From an uncultured Clostridia bacterium (GTDB lineage: Bacteria; Bacillota; Clostridia; TANB77; CAG-508), in NCBI GenBank assembly GCA_934122085.1, contig CAKOVS010000014.1:1-28647 (forward strand): 28,647 nt of DNA, in the 5' to 3' direction. The notes beneath the pieces were generated by a model. The model saw only the letters and a program-made list of their open reading frames with translations. It had not been told where the DNA came from and did no database searches. Below, in pieces: positions 8,920 to 14,999 of this stretch. Numbering within the stretch: position 1 is the first letter of the stretch; each line of letters opens with the position of its first letter. Position numbers and translations under genes: made by a program.

Positions 8920-8977
8920 GCTAATGTTTATATTGTATATCATAGTTATACTTTTAGATGATTGAATACTAAATTTT

Positions 8978-9002
8978 CTGAAAGTTACTATGAAACTTTC
9001 AG
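8978..9002 (+). promoter_or_regulatory. Leader hairpin upstream of the 93-residue gene
   Basis: CTGAAAGTT (8978-8986) pairs perfectly with AACTTTCAG (8994-9002) around a 7-nt loop. It ends 12 nt before the GGAGGTG ribosome binding site. It may stabilise the 5' end or take part in translational control; no T run follows it, so it is not a terminator. Confidence 0.5.
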
Positions 9003-9028
9003 AGCTAATTAAGCTGGAGGTGCTTGGC

Positions 9029-9310
9029 ATGTATGTAGTTCCTAAAATCATGTTCCCATTTATGTGGAAGAAGAACAATCCACCGAAGACATTGCATTTG
9101 AAGAGTAAGGATGAAGGGGTATATGGAGATCTTTTTTCTTTGACATCTTTTCCAAGTGTAAGTGGAATTGAACTCATTTTGAGCTATCACGACAAAGAAA
9201 ATGCTTATTATGAAGGTGCAGAAGGGTATCCAGAGTTTGATATTCTTTCAGATAAACGCAGAGCTTTTAAAATCCAATGGCTTGAGCATATTGGAGGATT
9301 AGTTGTTTAA
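9029..9310 (+). CDS. Orphan 93-residue protein of unknown function
   Basis: I do not recognise the product. The start is set at 9029 because GGAGGTG (9016-9022) is 6 nt upstream; the in-frame ATG at 8990 lies inside a hairpin loop and has no binding site. The protein begins with a proline- and aromatic-rich stretch (MYVVPKIMFPFMWKKNNPPK) and ends with a small mixed segment; no cysteines, no clear membrane helix and no signal peptide. Its codons are less A-rich than those of its neighbours (several CTT, CTG, CCG and CGC codons), and it has a private consensus promoter and private terminator. It lies between sporulation and rhamnose genes without belonging to either operon, so recent acquisition is possible. 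Confidence 0.7.
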   Translation: MYVVPKIMFPFMWKKNNPPKTLHLKSKDEGVYGDLFSLTSFPSVSGIELILSYHDKENAYYEGAEGYPEFDILSDKRRAFKIQWLEHIGGLVV

Positions 9311-9334
9311 ATGATTGAGAAATAGAACTAAAAT

Positions 9335-9374
9335 AAAAACGGAGTTTTTGAAATTATTCAAAAGCTCCGTTTTT
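9335..9374 (+). terminator. Strong terminator of the 93-residue gene
   Basis: An 18-bp stem (9335-9352 with 9357-9374, one G.U pair) with a 4-nt loop ends in five T. The A run on the other side makes it potentially bidirectional, but no minus-strand gene converges on it. Confidence 0.92.
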
Positions 9375-9457
9375 ACAATGTCAACATAATTATTGCAAGC
9401 TAATATTTAATCTATGATATATGTCCAAAATAATTTGTGATATCATATAATAATTAC

Positions 9458-9486
9458 TTGTACTTTTTTTATATTTGTGATATTAT
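9458..9486 (+). promoter_or_regulatory. Promoter of the rhamnose operon with repeated ATTTGTGATAT words
   Basis: TTGTAC (9458-9463) and TATTAT (9481-9486) are 17 bp apart with an extended -10 TG (9478-9479). The word ATTTGTGATAT occurs at about 9434 and again at about 9474, 40 bp apart, and the second copy is part of a GTGAT-N6-ATCAC inverted repeat over the -10. That layout could be an operator, but no regulator is identified. Confidence 0.5.
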
Positions 9487-9525
9487 AATCACGAAATTTA
9501 AACTCAGTATAAATGGAGGTTTCAA

Positions 9526-10398
9526 ATGAAAATATTAGTAACAGGAGCTAACGGAATGTTAGCCAAAGAAGTAAAAGAAAAATTTGCAAAAGGAAATGAA
9601 ATAATAGCAACAGATGTATCAGAATTAGATATAACAAATGAAAAGGCAGTTATGGAATATGTAGAAAATACAAAGCCAGAATATATAATAAATTGTGCAG
9701 CATATACAGCTGTAGACAAAGCAGAAGAAAACTATGATTTAGCAGACAGAATAAATGGAGATGGACCAACAAATTTAGCTAAAGCAGCAAAAAAAGTTGG
9801 TGCAAAATTAGTACATATATCTACAGACTATGTATTTGGTGGAAATTTAGATATATCAAAAGATTACAAAGAAGATGATGAAAAACATCCAGTAACAGTA
9901 TATGGAAAAACAAAATTACATGGTGAAGAAGGAATAACAGCAAACATGGATGAATATTACATTTTCAGAACAGCATGGTTATATGGAGTTGGAGGAAACA
10001 ATTTTGTAAAAACAATGACAAAATTAGGATCAACAAGAGATGAAATAAATGTAGTATCAGATCAACATGGAAGTCCAACATATGCAAAAGACTTAACAGA
10101 AATAATATACCAAGCAATAGAGAAAAAAATACCTTATGGAATATATAATGCTACAAATGAAGGATATACAACATGGTATGATTTTACAAAAGAAATATTA
10201 GCAGAACAAGGAATTACATGTAAAGTAAATCCTGTAATAACAGAACAATATATAGAAATGATGAAAGTTACACAAGCCAAAAGACCATTTAATTCACAAA
10301 TGTCAAAAGCAAAACTTGAAGCATGTGGAATAAAAGTTCCTGAGTGGAAAGATGGATTAAAAAGATACTTAGAAGAAGCAAAAAAAATAGAACAATAG
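9526..10398 (+). CDS. rfbD: dTDP-4-dehydrorhamnose reductase RfbD/RmlD
   Basis: Last enzyme of dTDP-L-rhamnose synthesis: NAD(P)H reduction of dTDP-4-keto-L-rhamnose. The 290-residue short-chain-dehydrogenase-type protein has the nucleotide motif TGANGML (6-12), INCAAYTAVDKAE, the STDYVFGG block carrying the catalytic Thr/Ser, and the active-site Y126-x3-K130 (YGKTK). TWYDFTKEI and the C-terminal RPFNSQMSKAKLE resemble the RmlD substrate-binding part. A GGAGGT site precedes the ATG. It opens a four-gene pathway operon, in an order (D-A-C-B) where the terminal enzyme comes first. Confidence 0.94.
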   Translation: MKILVTGANGMLAKEVKEKFAKGNEIIATDVSELDITNEKAVMEYVENTKPEYIINCAAYTAVDKAEENYDLADRINGDGPTNLAKAAKKVGAKLVHISTDYVFGGNLDISKDYKEDDEKHPVTVYGKTKLHGEEGITANMDEYYIFRTAWLYGVGGNNFVKTMTKLGSTRDEINVVSDQHGSPTYAKDLTEIIYQAIEKKIPYGIYNATNEGYTTWYDFTKEILAEQGITCKVNPVITEQYIEMMKVTQAKRPFNSQMSKAKLEACGIKVPEWKDGLKRYLEEAKKIEQ

Positions 10399-10413
10399 AA
10401 AGGATGTAGTATT

Positions 10414-11304
10414 ATGAAAAATAGAAAAGGAATTATATTAGCAGGAGGAAGTGGAACAAGATTATATCCATTAACACTTGCAATATCAAAACAAATAATG
10501 CCTGTATATGATAAGCCAATGATTTATTATCCATTATCAATATTAATGCAAGCAGATATAAGAGAAGTTTTAATAATAACAACACCAAGAGATTTAGAAA
10601 CATTTAAAAGTTTACTTGGAGATGGAAGCCAATGGGGAATGAAATTTGAATATAAAGTTCAAGAAAAACCAAATGGTTTAGCAGAAGCATTTATTATTGG
10701 AAAAGATTTTATAGGACAAGATAATGTTGCAATGATATTAGGGGATAATATGTTTTATGGAGAACATTTAGCACAAAAATTAAAAGAAGCAAATGAAAGA
10801 GAAAATGAAGCAACAATATTTGGGTATTATGTAAAAGATCCAAGAGCTTATGGAGTGGTAGAAATTGATGAAAATGGAAAAGCTGTGTCAATTGAAGAAA
10901 AACCAGAAAATCCAAAATCAAATTATGCTGTACCAGGATTATATTTCTATACAAATGAAGTAATAGAAATAGCAAAAAATGTAAAACCATCTGCAAGAGG
11001 AGAATTAGAAATAACATCAATAAATGAAGAATATATGAAAAAAGGGCAATTAAAAGTTGAAAAATTAGGAAGAGGAATGACATGGTTTGATACAGGCACA
11101 CATGATGCATTAATAGAAACAGCAAGTTTTGTTCAAACAATTCAAAAACGCCAAGGTCTACAAATATGTTGTCCAGAAGAAATAGCATTTGATAAAGGAT
11201 GGATAAATTCAGAACAATTATCAAATTTAGCTCAAAAATATATGAAAACAGATTATGGAAAATATTTAAAAGATGTAGCAGACGATGTATTTGGTGAAGA
11301 ATAG
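10414..11304 (+). CDS. rfbA: Glucose-1-phosphate thymidylyltransferase RfbA/RmlA
   Basis: First step of the pathway: dTTP plus glucose-1-phosphate to dTDP-glucose. The 296-residue length is standard. Visible motifs are the nucleotide-binding loop GGSGTRLYPLT (11-21), KQIMPVYDKPMIYYP, the metal-binding Asp111 in GDNMFYG, EKPENPKSNYAVPGLYFY and GRGMTWFDTGTHDAL. Feedback inhibition by dTDP-rhamnose is a family property, not read from the sequence. It starts 15 bp after rfbD, with AAAGGATG just upstream. Confidence 0.95.
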   Translation: MKNRKGIILAGGSGTRLYPLTLAISKQIMPVYDKPMIYYPLSILMQADIREVLIITTPRDLETFKSLLGDGSQWGMKFEYKVQEKPNGLAEAFIIGKDFIGQDNVAMILGDNMFYGEHLAQKLKEANERENEATIFGYYVKDPRAYGVVEIDENGKAVSIEEKPENPKSNYAVPGLYFYTNEVIEIAKNVKPSARGELEITSINEEYMKKGQLKVEKLGRGMTWFDTGTHDALIETASFVQTIQKRQGLQICCPEEIAFDKGWINSEQLSNLAQKYMKTDYGKYLKDVADDVFGEE

Positions 11305-11326
11305 AAAAAATTATTTAATTCAAAAG

Positions 11327-11371
11327 AAAGGAGAGATATCTAGCTAAGAATTAGATATCTAGTATAACATG
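11327..11371 (+). promoter_or_regulatory. Split ribosome binding site of rfbC joined by a hairpin
   Basis: AAAGGAG (11327-11333) is the only Shine-Dalgarno near rfbC, yet the ATG is 35 nt away. The bases between contain AGATATCTA (11334-11342) and TAGATATCT (11352-11360), a perfect 9-bp stem with a 9-nt loop starting directly after the Shine-Dalgarno. Folded, the stem leaves 8 nt between Shine-Dalgarno and ATG, the normal spacing. An in-frame TAG (11360-11362) rules out an earlier start. Confidence 0.65.
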
Positions 11372-11947
11372 GGAAAATTCAAAAAAACAGAAACAACAAT
11401 AGATGGTGTATATATAATAGAACCAACAGTATTTGGAGACAATAGAGGATACTTTATGGAAACATATAGCAAAAAAGATTTTGAAGAAATAGGACTAAAT
11501 TATGATTTTGTACAAGACAATCAATCAAAATCAAAAAAAGGTGTTTTAAGAGGACTACACTTTCAAAAAGAAAATACACAGGCAAAACTTGTTAGATGCA
11601 TAAAAGGTGAAGTATTTGACGTTGCTGTTGATTTAAGACCTGGAAGTAAAACATATGGAAAATGGGAAGGTGTTATATTAACAGAAGAAAATAAAAAAAT
11701 GTTTATGATACCAAAAGGATTTGCACATGGATTTTTAGTATTATCAGATGAAGCTGAATTTACATATAAATGTGATGATATATATAATCATGAAGCAGAA
11801 GGTGGATTAAAATTTGATGATCCAGATGTTGGAATTGAATGGCCAATGGGAGATTTAAAGAAAGAAGATTTAATAACATCAGAAAAAGATGCAAAATGGC
11901 CATCTTTACAAGAATTAAAACAAACAGACTTATTTAAAAATATATAA
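11369..11947 (+). CDS. rfbC: dTDP-4-dehydrorhamnose 3,5-epimerase RfbC/RmlC
   Basis: Cupin-fold epimerase converting dTDP-4-keto-6-deoxyglucose to the L-lyxo-hexulose form. The 192 residues show the family blocks: PTVFGDNRGYFMETY, the catalytic His64 in LRGLHFQ, KLVRCIKGEVFDVAVDLR, IPKGFAHGFLVLSD and YKCDDIYNHEAEGG. An in-frame TAG immediately upstream fixes the ATG as the start. That ATG has no Shine-Dalgarno at normal linear distance and seems to depend on the hairpin described separately, so its expression relative to rfbA and rfbB may be set at translation. Confidence 0.94.
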   Translation: MGKFKKTETTIDGVYIIEPTVFGDNRGYFMETYSKKDFEEIGLNYDFVQDNQSKSKKGVLRGLHFQKENTQAKLVRCIKGEVFDVAVDLRPGSKTYGKWEGVILTEENKKMFMIPKGFAHGFLVLSDEAEFTYKCDDIYNHEAEGGLKFDDPDVGIEWPMGDLKKEDLITSEKDAKWPSLQELKQTDLFKNI

Positions 11948-11983
11948 ATTTTCGAGGATAAATGTAAAAGGAGAAATTTAATT

Positions 11984-12949
11984 ATGAAAAATATATTAGT
12001 AACAGGTGCAGCAGGATTTATAGGAGCAAATTTTGTCGAATATTTTGTAAACAAACATCCAGACTACAAAGTAGTTGTAGTAGATAAATTAACATATGCA
12101 GGAAATATGGCAAATTTAGATAAAGTAAAAGATAAAATATCATTTGAAAAAGCAGATATATGTGATTTTGAAAAAATGAAAGAAATATTTGATAAATATG
12201 ATATAAATGGTGTAATACATTTTGCTGCTGAATCACATGTAGACAACAGTATAAAAAATCCATTTGTATTTACACATACAAATGTAATAGGAACACATAC
12301 ATTATTAGAAACAGCAAAACAAAAATGGGGAGAAGGTTCAGAAAATAAATTTGTACATATATCAACAGATGAAGTATATGGTGCATTAGGAGAAGATGGA
12401 TATTTTACAGAAAAATCACCAATACAACCAAGTAGCCCATATTCAGCATCAAAAGCAAGTTCAGATTTAATTGCATTTGCATATCATACAACATATAAAA
12501 TGAATGTAAATGTAACAAATTGTTCAAACAATTATGGACCATATCAACATAATGAAAAATTAATTCCACACATGATTAAACTTGCAATGAATAATGAAAA
12601 ATTACCAGTTTATGGTACAGGAAAAAATATAAGAGATTGGTTATATGTAGAAGATCATTGTAAAGCAATAGATATGGTATTCCATAAAGGTATTGCTGGT
12701 GAAAGATATAATATAGGTGGACACAATGAAAAGAGAAATATAGATATTGTAAAACTTATATTAAAAAGATTAGAAAAATCAGAAGACTTAATTCAATATG
12801 TAGAAGATAGAAAAGGTCATGATTATAGATATGCAATAGATCCAAGTAAAATAAAAGCAGAACTTGGATGGGAACCAGAAACAAAATTTGAAGATGGAAT
12901 TGTAAAAACAATAGATTGGTATATAGCAAATCCAGAGTGGCTTAAATAA
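11984..12949 (+). CDS. rfbB: dTDP-glucose 4,6-dehydratase RfbB/RmlB
   Basis: Second pathway enzyme: NAD+-dependent dehydration of dTDP-glucose. The 321-residue extended SDR has TGAAGFIGANF at the N-terminus, HFAAESHVDNSI, catalytic Asp129-Glu130 in STDEVYG, and Y153-x3-K157 (YSASK). NNYGPYQHNEKLIPHMI and IRDWLYVEDHC are typical RmlB segments. It is somewhat shorter than the 340-355 residues common in the family, mainly at the C-terminus, but no active-site element is missing. AAAAGGAG lies upstream of the ATG. It completes the pathway; glycosyltransferases that would use dTDP-rhamnose are not in the window. Confidence 0.95.
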   Translation: MKNILVTGAAGFIGANFVEYFVNKHPDYKVVVVDKLTYAGNMANLDKVKDKISFEKADICDFEKMKEIFDKYDINGVIHFAAESHVDNSIKNPFVFTHTNVIGTHTLLETAKQKWGEGSENKFVHISTDEVYGALGEDGYFTEKSPIQPSSPYSASKASSDLIAFAYHTTYKMNVNVTNCSNNYGPYQHNEKLIPHMIKLAMNNEKLPVYGTGKNIRDWLYVEDHCKAIDMVFHKGIAGERYNIGGHNEKRNIDIVKLILKRLEKSEDLIQYVEDRKGHDYRYAIDPSKIKAELGWEPETKFEDGIVKTIDWYIANPEWLK

Positions 12950-12960
12950 GAAAGGAAATA

Positions 12961-12987
12961 AGTGTTAGTTTCTATGAGGATAACACT
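12961..12987 (+). other. Small hairpin after the rhamnose operon
   Basis: AGTGTTA (12961-12967) and TAACACT (12981-12987) form a 7-bp stem with a 13-nt loop just after rfbB. No T run follows, so it is a weak terminator candidate or an operator for the next promoter at 12997. Confidence 0.3.
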
Positions 12988-12996
12988 AAAATTAAT

Positions 12997-13025
12997 TTGA
13001 CAAATTATATTTTAGATGTTATATA
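12997..13025 (+). promoter_or_regulatory. Promoter of the 60-residue orphan gene
   Basis: TTGACA (12997-13002) is followed after 17 bp by TATATA (13020-13025). A better TATAAT at 13024-13029 would need a 21-bp spacer. It lies 55 bp before the gene start. Confidence 0.6.
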
Positions 13026-13080
13026 TAATATATTAATTGCTTGTATAGTAACATTGTTTAATATGAATGGAGGTTTTTGT

Positions 13081-13263
13081 ATGCAATTGAAAATTCCTGA
13101 ATATGAAAGATTATTTCGGAAAGACCCAGAATATAAGCAATCCACAGGAACCTATTCAGAAGATGTAAAAACTTTAATAAGAGATTTGCATGGACTAACT
13201 TTATATGTTCCAAATACAGCCCGTTGGTTTGTAAGTGAGCAAAAAGATAATAAAGAAAAATAA
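13081..13263 (+). CDS. Orphan 60-residue protein of unknown function
   Basis: A small soluble-looking protein that I do not recognise. ATG 13081 is chosen because GGAGG lies 6-10 nt upstream; the longer in-frame possibilities (TTG 12997, ATG 13063) lie in the promoter and before that binding site. It starts MQLKIPEYERLFRKDPEY and contains a DVKTLIRDLHGL helix and a short ARWFVSEQ end, with no cysteine and no membrane segment. It has its own promoter and a strong terminator. Like the 93-residue gene it uses some codons that are rare here (CGG, CCC, CGT). Its family and role are unknown. Confidence 0.65.
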   Translation: MQLKIPEYERLFRKDPEYKQSTGTYSEDVKTLIRDLHGLTLYVPNTARWFVSEQKDNKEK

Positions 13264-13275
13264 ACGATGTTAAAT

Positions 13276-13346
13276 TTGAGAAAATATTTTCTCAAAAAAG
13301 AGCGTAAATATGTGCCCGAATTCGAGTAATATTTGCGTTCTTTTTT
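13276..13346 (+). terminator. Palindrome and terminator after the 60-residue gene
   Basis: A perfect 20-bp palindrome (13276-13295, TTGAG arms around an AAAATATTTT core) is followed by a 16-bp stem with G.U pairs (13296-13311 with 13329-13344) ending in a T run to 13346. The second stem is the likely terminator; the palindrome could be a protein-binding site or a second fold. Confidence 0.85.
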
Positions 13347-13348
13347 AT

Positions 13349-13458
13349 ATAGTAGGAAAGTTCTCCTTGTAGGAGAACTTTCTGTACTAGATAAATATGG
13401 CAAGTCTTAGATTTTCTTAAAATTTCTATTTGATAGAAAATCTTAGACTCGCTTTTTT
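13349..13458 (+). ncRNA. Two-hairpin structured motif, copy A
   Basis: Hairpin 1 pairs 13351-13366 with 13372-13388 around the loop TTGTA, with one bulged G (13384). Hairpin 2 pairs 13403-13417 with 13435-13449 (one mismatch), has a small inner AAAT/ATTT stem, and runs into CGC plus six T. Copy B at 14773 has the same architecture with compensatory base changes. Both follow directly on a gene's terminator and end about 25-50 bp before the next promoter. No promoter is seen for it alone, so it may be transcribed by read-through, act as a tandem terminator, or be a mobile repeat. Confidence 0.6.
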
Positions 13459-13483
13459 ATATCATTTAACTTAATCAATTGCC

Positions 13484-13512
13484 TTGACGAACAAGCTATA
13501 AAATGGTAAAAT
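13484..13512 (+). promoter_or_regulatory. Promoter of ymdB
   Basis: TTGACG (13484-13489) and TAAAAT (13507-13512) with a 17-bp spacer and an extended -10 TG (13504-13505), 45 bp before the start codon. Confidence 0.75.
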
Positions 13513-13556
13513 AAAACACGAAGTAAAAGATAAAACTTTTAGAAAGAAGGTTAAAT

Positions 13557-14330
13557 ATGAGAATATTAGCAGTAGGTGATATAGTTGGAGAATCAGGAGT
13601 TCGAAAACTAAAAGAAGAATTACCAAGAATAAGAAGAGAAGAAAACATAGATTTTGTAATAACAAACGGAGAAAACTCAGCAGGTGGAATGGGAATAAAT
13701 GAAAGAAACTTTAATGATATGTTAAGTGCTGGAACAAATGTAGTAACAATGGGAAATCACACATGGGGAAAGAAAGACATATTTAAATTTATAGATCATC
13801 CACAATTATTAAGACCAGCAAATTATCCAAAAGGCGTTGTAGGAAAAGGTCTTGGAATTTATGAATGTAATGGAAAGAAAATAGCTGTAATGAATTTTAT
13901 GGGAAGAGTTGATATAAACATATTAACAGAAAATCCATTTATTATGGCAAAAGATATGGTAGAAGAAATAAAAGACAAAGTAGATATAATAATTATAGAT
14001 TTTCATGCAGAAGCAACAGCTGAGAAGATTGCTATGGCAAGATATTTAGATGGAAAAATAACAGCAATATTTGGTACACATACACATGTACAAACAGCAG
14101 ATGAACAAATTTTACCAAATGGAACAGGTTATATAACAGATATAGGAATGACAGGACCAAAGAACTCTGTAATTGGAATGGATGCACAAGCATCAATAAA
14201 AAGATTTGAAACAACACTTCCAGAAAAATATAAATTAGCTGAAGGAGAATGTATACTAAATGCAGTAATATTCAACATAGATGATACAACATCAAAAGTA
14301 ACAGACATAAAGAGAATATATATTAGATAA
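13557..14330 (+). CDS. ymdB: YmdB-family metallophosphoesterase (2',3'-cyclic nucleotide phosphodiesterase)
   Basis: YmdB proteins are dinuclear metallophosphoesterases; the Bacillus enzyme acts on 2',3'-cAMP and affects biofilm versus motility decisions and RNase Y-linked mRNA turnover. The 257-residue product matches the usual length and shows the full metal set: Asp8 (VGDIVGESG), Glu39-Asn40 (NGENSAGG), Asn67-His68 (MGNHTWG), His150 (DFHAEAT), and His175 and His177 (THTHVQT). DIGMTGP near the end is another family block. In Bacillus the order is recA-rny-ymdB-spoVS; here ymdB-spoVS precede recA, and rny (RNase Y) is absent from the interval. It has its own promoter and no obvious terminator. 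Confidence 0.93.
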   Translation: MRILAVGDIVGESGVRKLKEELPRIRREENIDFVITNGENSAGGMGINERNFNDMLSAGTNVVTMGNHTWGKKDIFKFIDHPQLLRPANYPKGVVGKGLGIYECNGKKIAVMNFMGRVDINILTENPFIMAKDMVEEIKDKVDIIIIDFHAEATAEKIAMARYLDGKITAIFGTHTHVQTADEQILPNGTGYITDIGMTGPKNSVIGMDAQASIKRFETTLPEKYKLAEGECILNAVIFNIDDTTSKVTDIKRIYIR

Positions 14331-14378
14331 TTCTGTCGAAACTTGTAATAAAGATTTCTAAAAATTTCCAAAAACTAC

Positions 14379-14407
14379 TAGACATGACCTCCTAAATAAT
14401 GTAAAAT
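14379..14407 (+). promoter_or_regulatory. Promoter of spoVS
   Basis: TAGACA (14379-14384) and TAAAAT (14402-14407) are 17 bp apart, 55 bp before the gene. It reads as sigma-A-like; the Bacillus gene is sigma-H dependent, and no sigma-H element stands out here. Confidence 0.55.
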
Positions 14408-14461
14408 ACAAAATGTAAAAGTTGCAACAACAAAAAAATAATTATAGGAGGCAAAAGAGAA

Positions 14462-14725
14462 ATGGAAATCTTAAAAATTTCATCAAAATCTAATCCAAAT
14501 TCAGTAGCAGGAGCTATAGCTGGATTAGTAAAAGAATCAAACAAAGCAGAAATGCAAGCAATTGGAGCAGGAGCTCTAAATCAAGCAGTAAAGGCAGTAG
14601 CGATAGCAAGAGGATTTGTAGCACCATCAGGAGTTGACTTAGTTTGCATACCAGCTTTTGCTGAAGTAGAAGTTGAAGGGGAAGATAGAACAGGAATAAA
14701 ACTGATTGTAGAATCAAGAAAGTAA
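14462..14725 (+). CDS. spoVS: Stage V sporulation protein S (SpoVS)
   Basis: An 87-residue Alba-like protein, nearly identical in length and pattern to SpoVS of Bacillus (86 residues): MEILKISSKSNPNSVAGAIA, then KAEMQAIGAGALNQAVKAVAIARG and a C-terminal AFAEVEVEGEDRTGIKLIVESR. SpoVS affects septation and coat assembly, and its fold suggests RNA or DNA binding, though its molecular role is unsettled. Start choice is supported by AGGAGG (about 14446-14451). It keeps the common partnership with ymdB. A terminator follows at once. Confidence 0.95.
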   Translation: MEILKISSKSNPNSVAGAIAGLVKESNKAEMQAIGAGALNQAVKAVAIARGFVAPSGVDLVCIPAFAEVEVEGEDRTGIKLIVESRK

Positions 14726-14739
14726 ATATAAATTTAAAT

Positions 14740-14770
14740 GGGGGCTATTAGTTATTGGCTCCTATTTTTT
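14740..14770 (+). terminator. spoVS terminator
   Basis: An 8-bp G+C-rich stem (14740-14747 with 14756-14763, three G.U pairs) around an 8-nt loop, followed by TATTTTTT. The structured motif copy B starts a few bases further on. Confidence 0.75.
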
Positions 14771-14772
14771 AT

Positions 14773-14883
14773 TATGTAGGAAAAATCTCCTAGTAGGTGA
14801 TTTTTCCGTACAGAATAATTATGGGGATTATTAGAATTTCTAAGCAATTTCCATTGCATAGAAATTCTTAAATCCGTTTTTTT
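14773..14883 (+). ncRNA. Two-hairpin structured motif, copy B
   Basis: Hairpin 1 pairs 14775-14790 with 14796-14812 around the loop TAGTA, with the same single bulged G (14808) and one T-T mismatch. Hairpin 2 pairs 14833-14841 with 14860-14868, with an outer GGATT/AATCC helix and an inner GCAAT/ATTGC stem, and ends in CCG plus seven T. Compared with copy A, outer A-T became T-A, inner G-C and T-A became A-T pairs, and AGTC/GACT corresponds to GATT/AATC, so pairing is kept while sequence drifts. Confidence 0.6.
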
Positions 14884-14929
14884 ATACAATATAATAAAAA
14901 TATTAGATTTGAAAAATGAATTAAAATAC

Positions 14930-14958
14930 TTGAAAAAACTTGTTTTATAATGTATTAT
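14930..14958 (+). promoter_or_regulatory. Possible promoter of the oligopeptide-binding protein gene
   Basis: TTGAAA (14930-14935) and TATTAT (14953-14958) are 17 bp apart, 41 bp before the start. A TATAAT at 14946-14951 lacks a -35. Confidence 0.5.
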
Positions 14959-14999
14959 AACTATACATAAGAAAATTTATAAAAAGGAATGATAAAAAG

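Noticed and set aside
8990..9028. Earlier in-frame ATG for the 93-residue protein
   Set aside because: It lies in a hairpin loop without a Shine-Dalgarno, whereas ATG 9029 has GGAGGTG at 6 nt.
12962..13000. 12-codon GTG frame after rfbB with AAAGG upstream, possible leader peptide
   Set aside because: Overlaps a hairpin and the next promoter's -35; spacing is short and there is no attenuator-like context.
12997..13080. Extended start of the 60-residue protein at a TTG
   Set aside because: The TTG is the -35 element of the promoter, and GGAGG lies directly before ATG 13081.
14345..14372. Stretch before spoVS resembling part of the 168-bp repeat (AGATTTCTAAAAATTTCC)
   Set aside because: Match is short and A+T rich; it could be chance.
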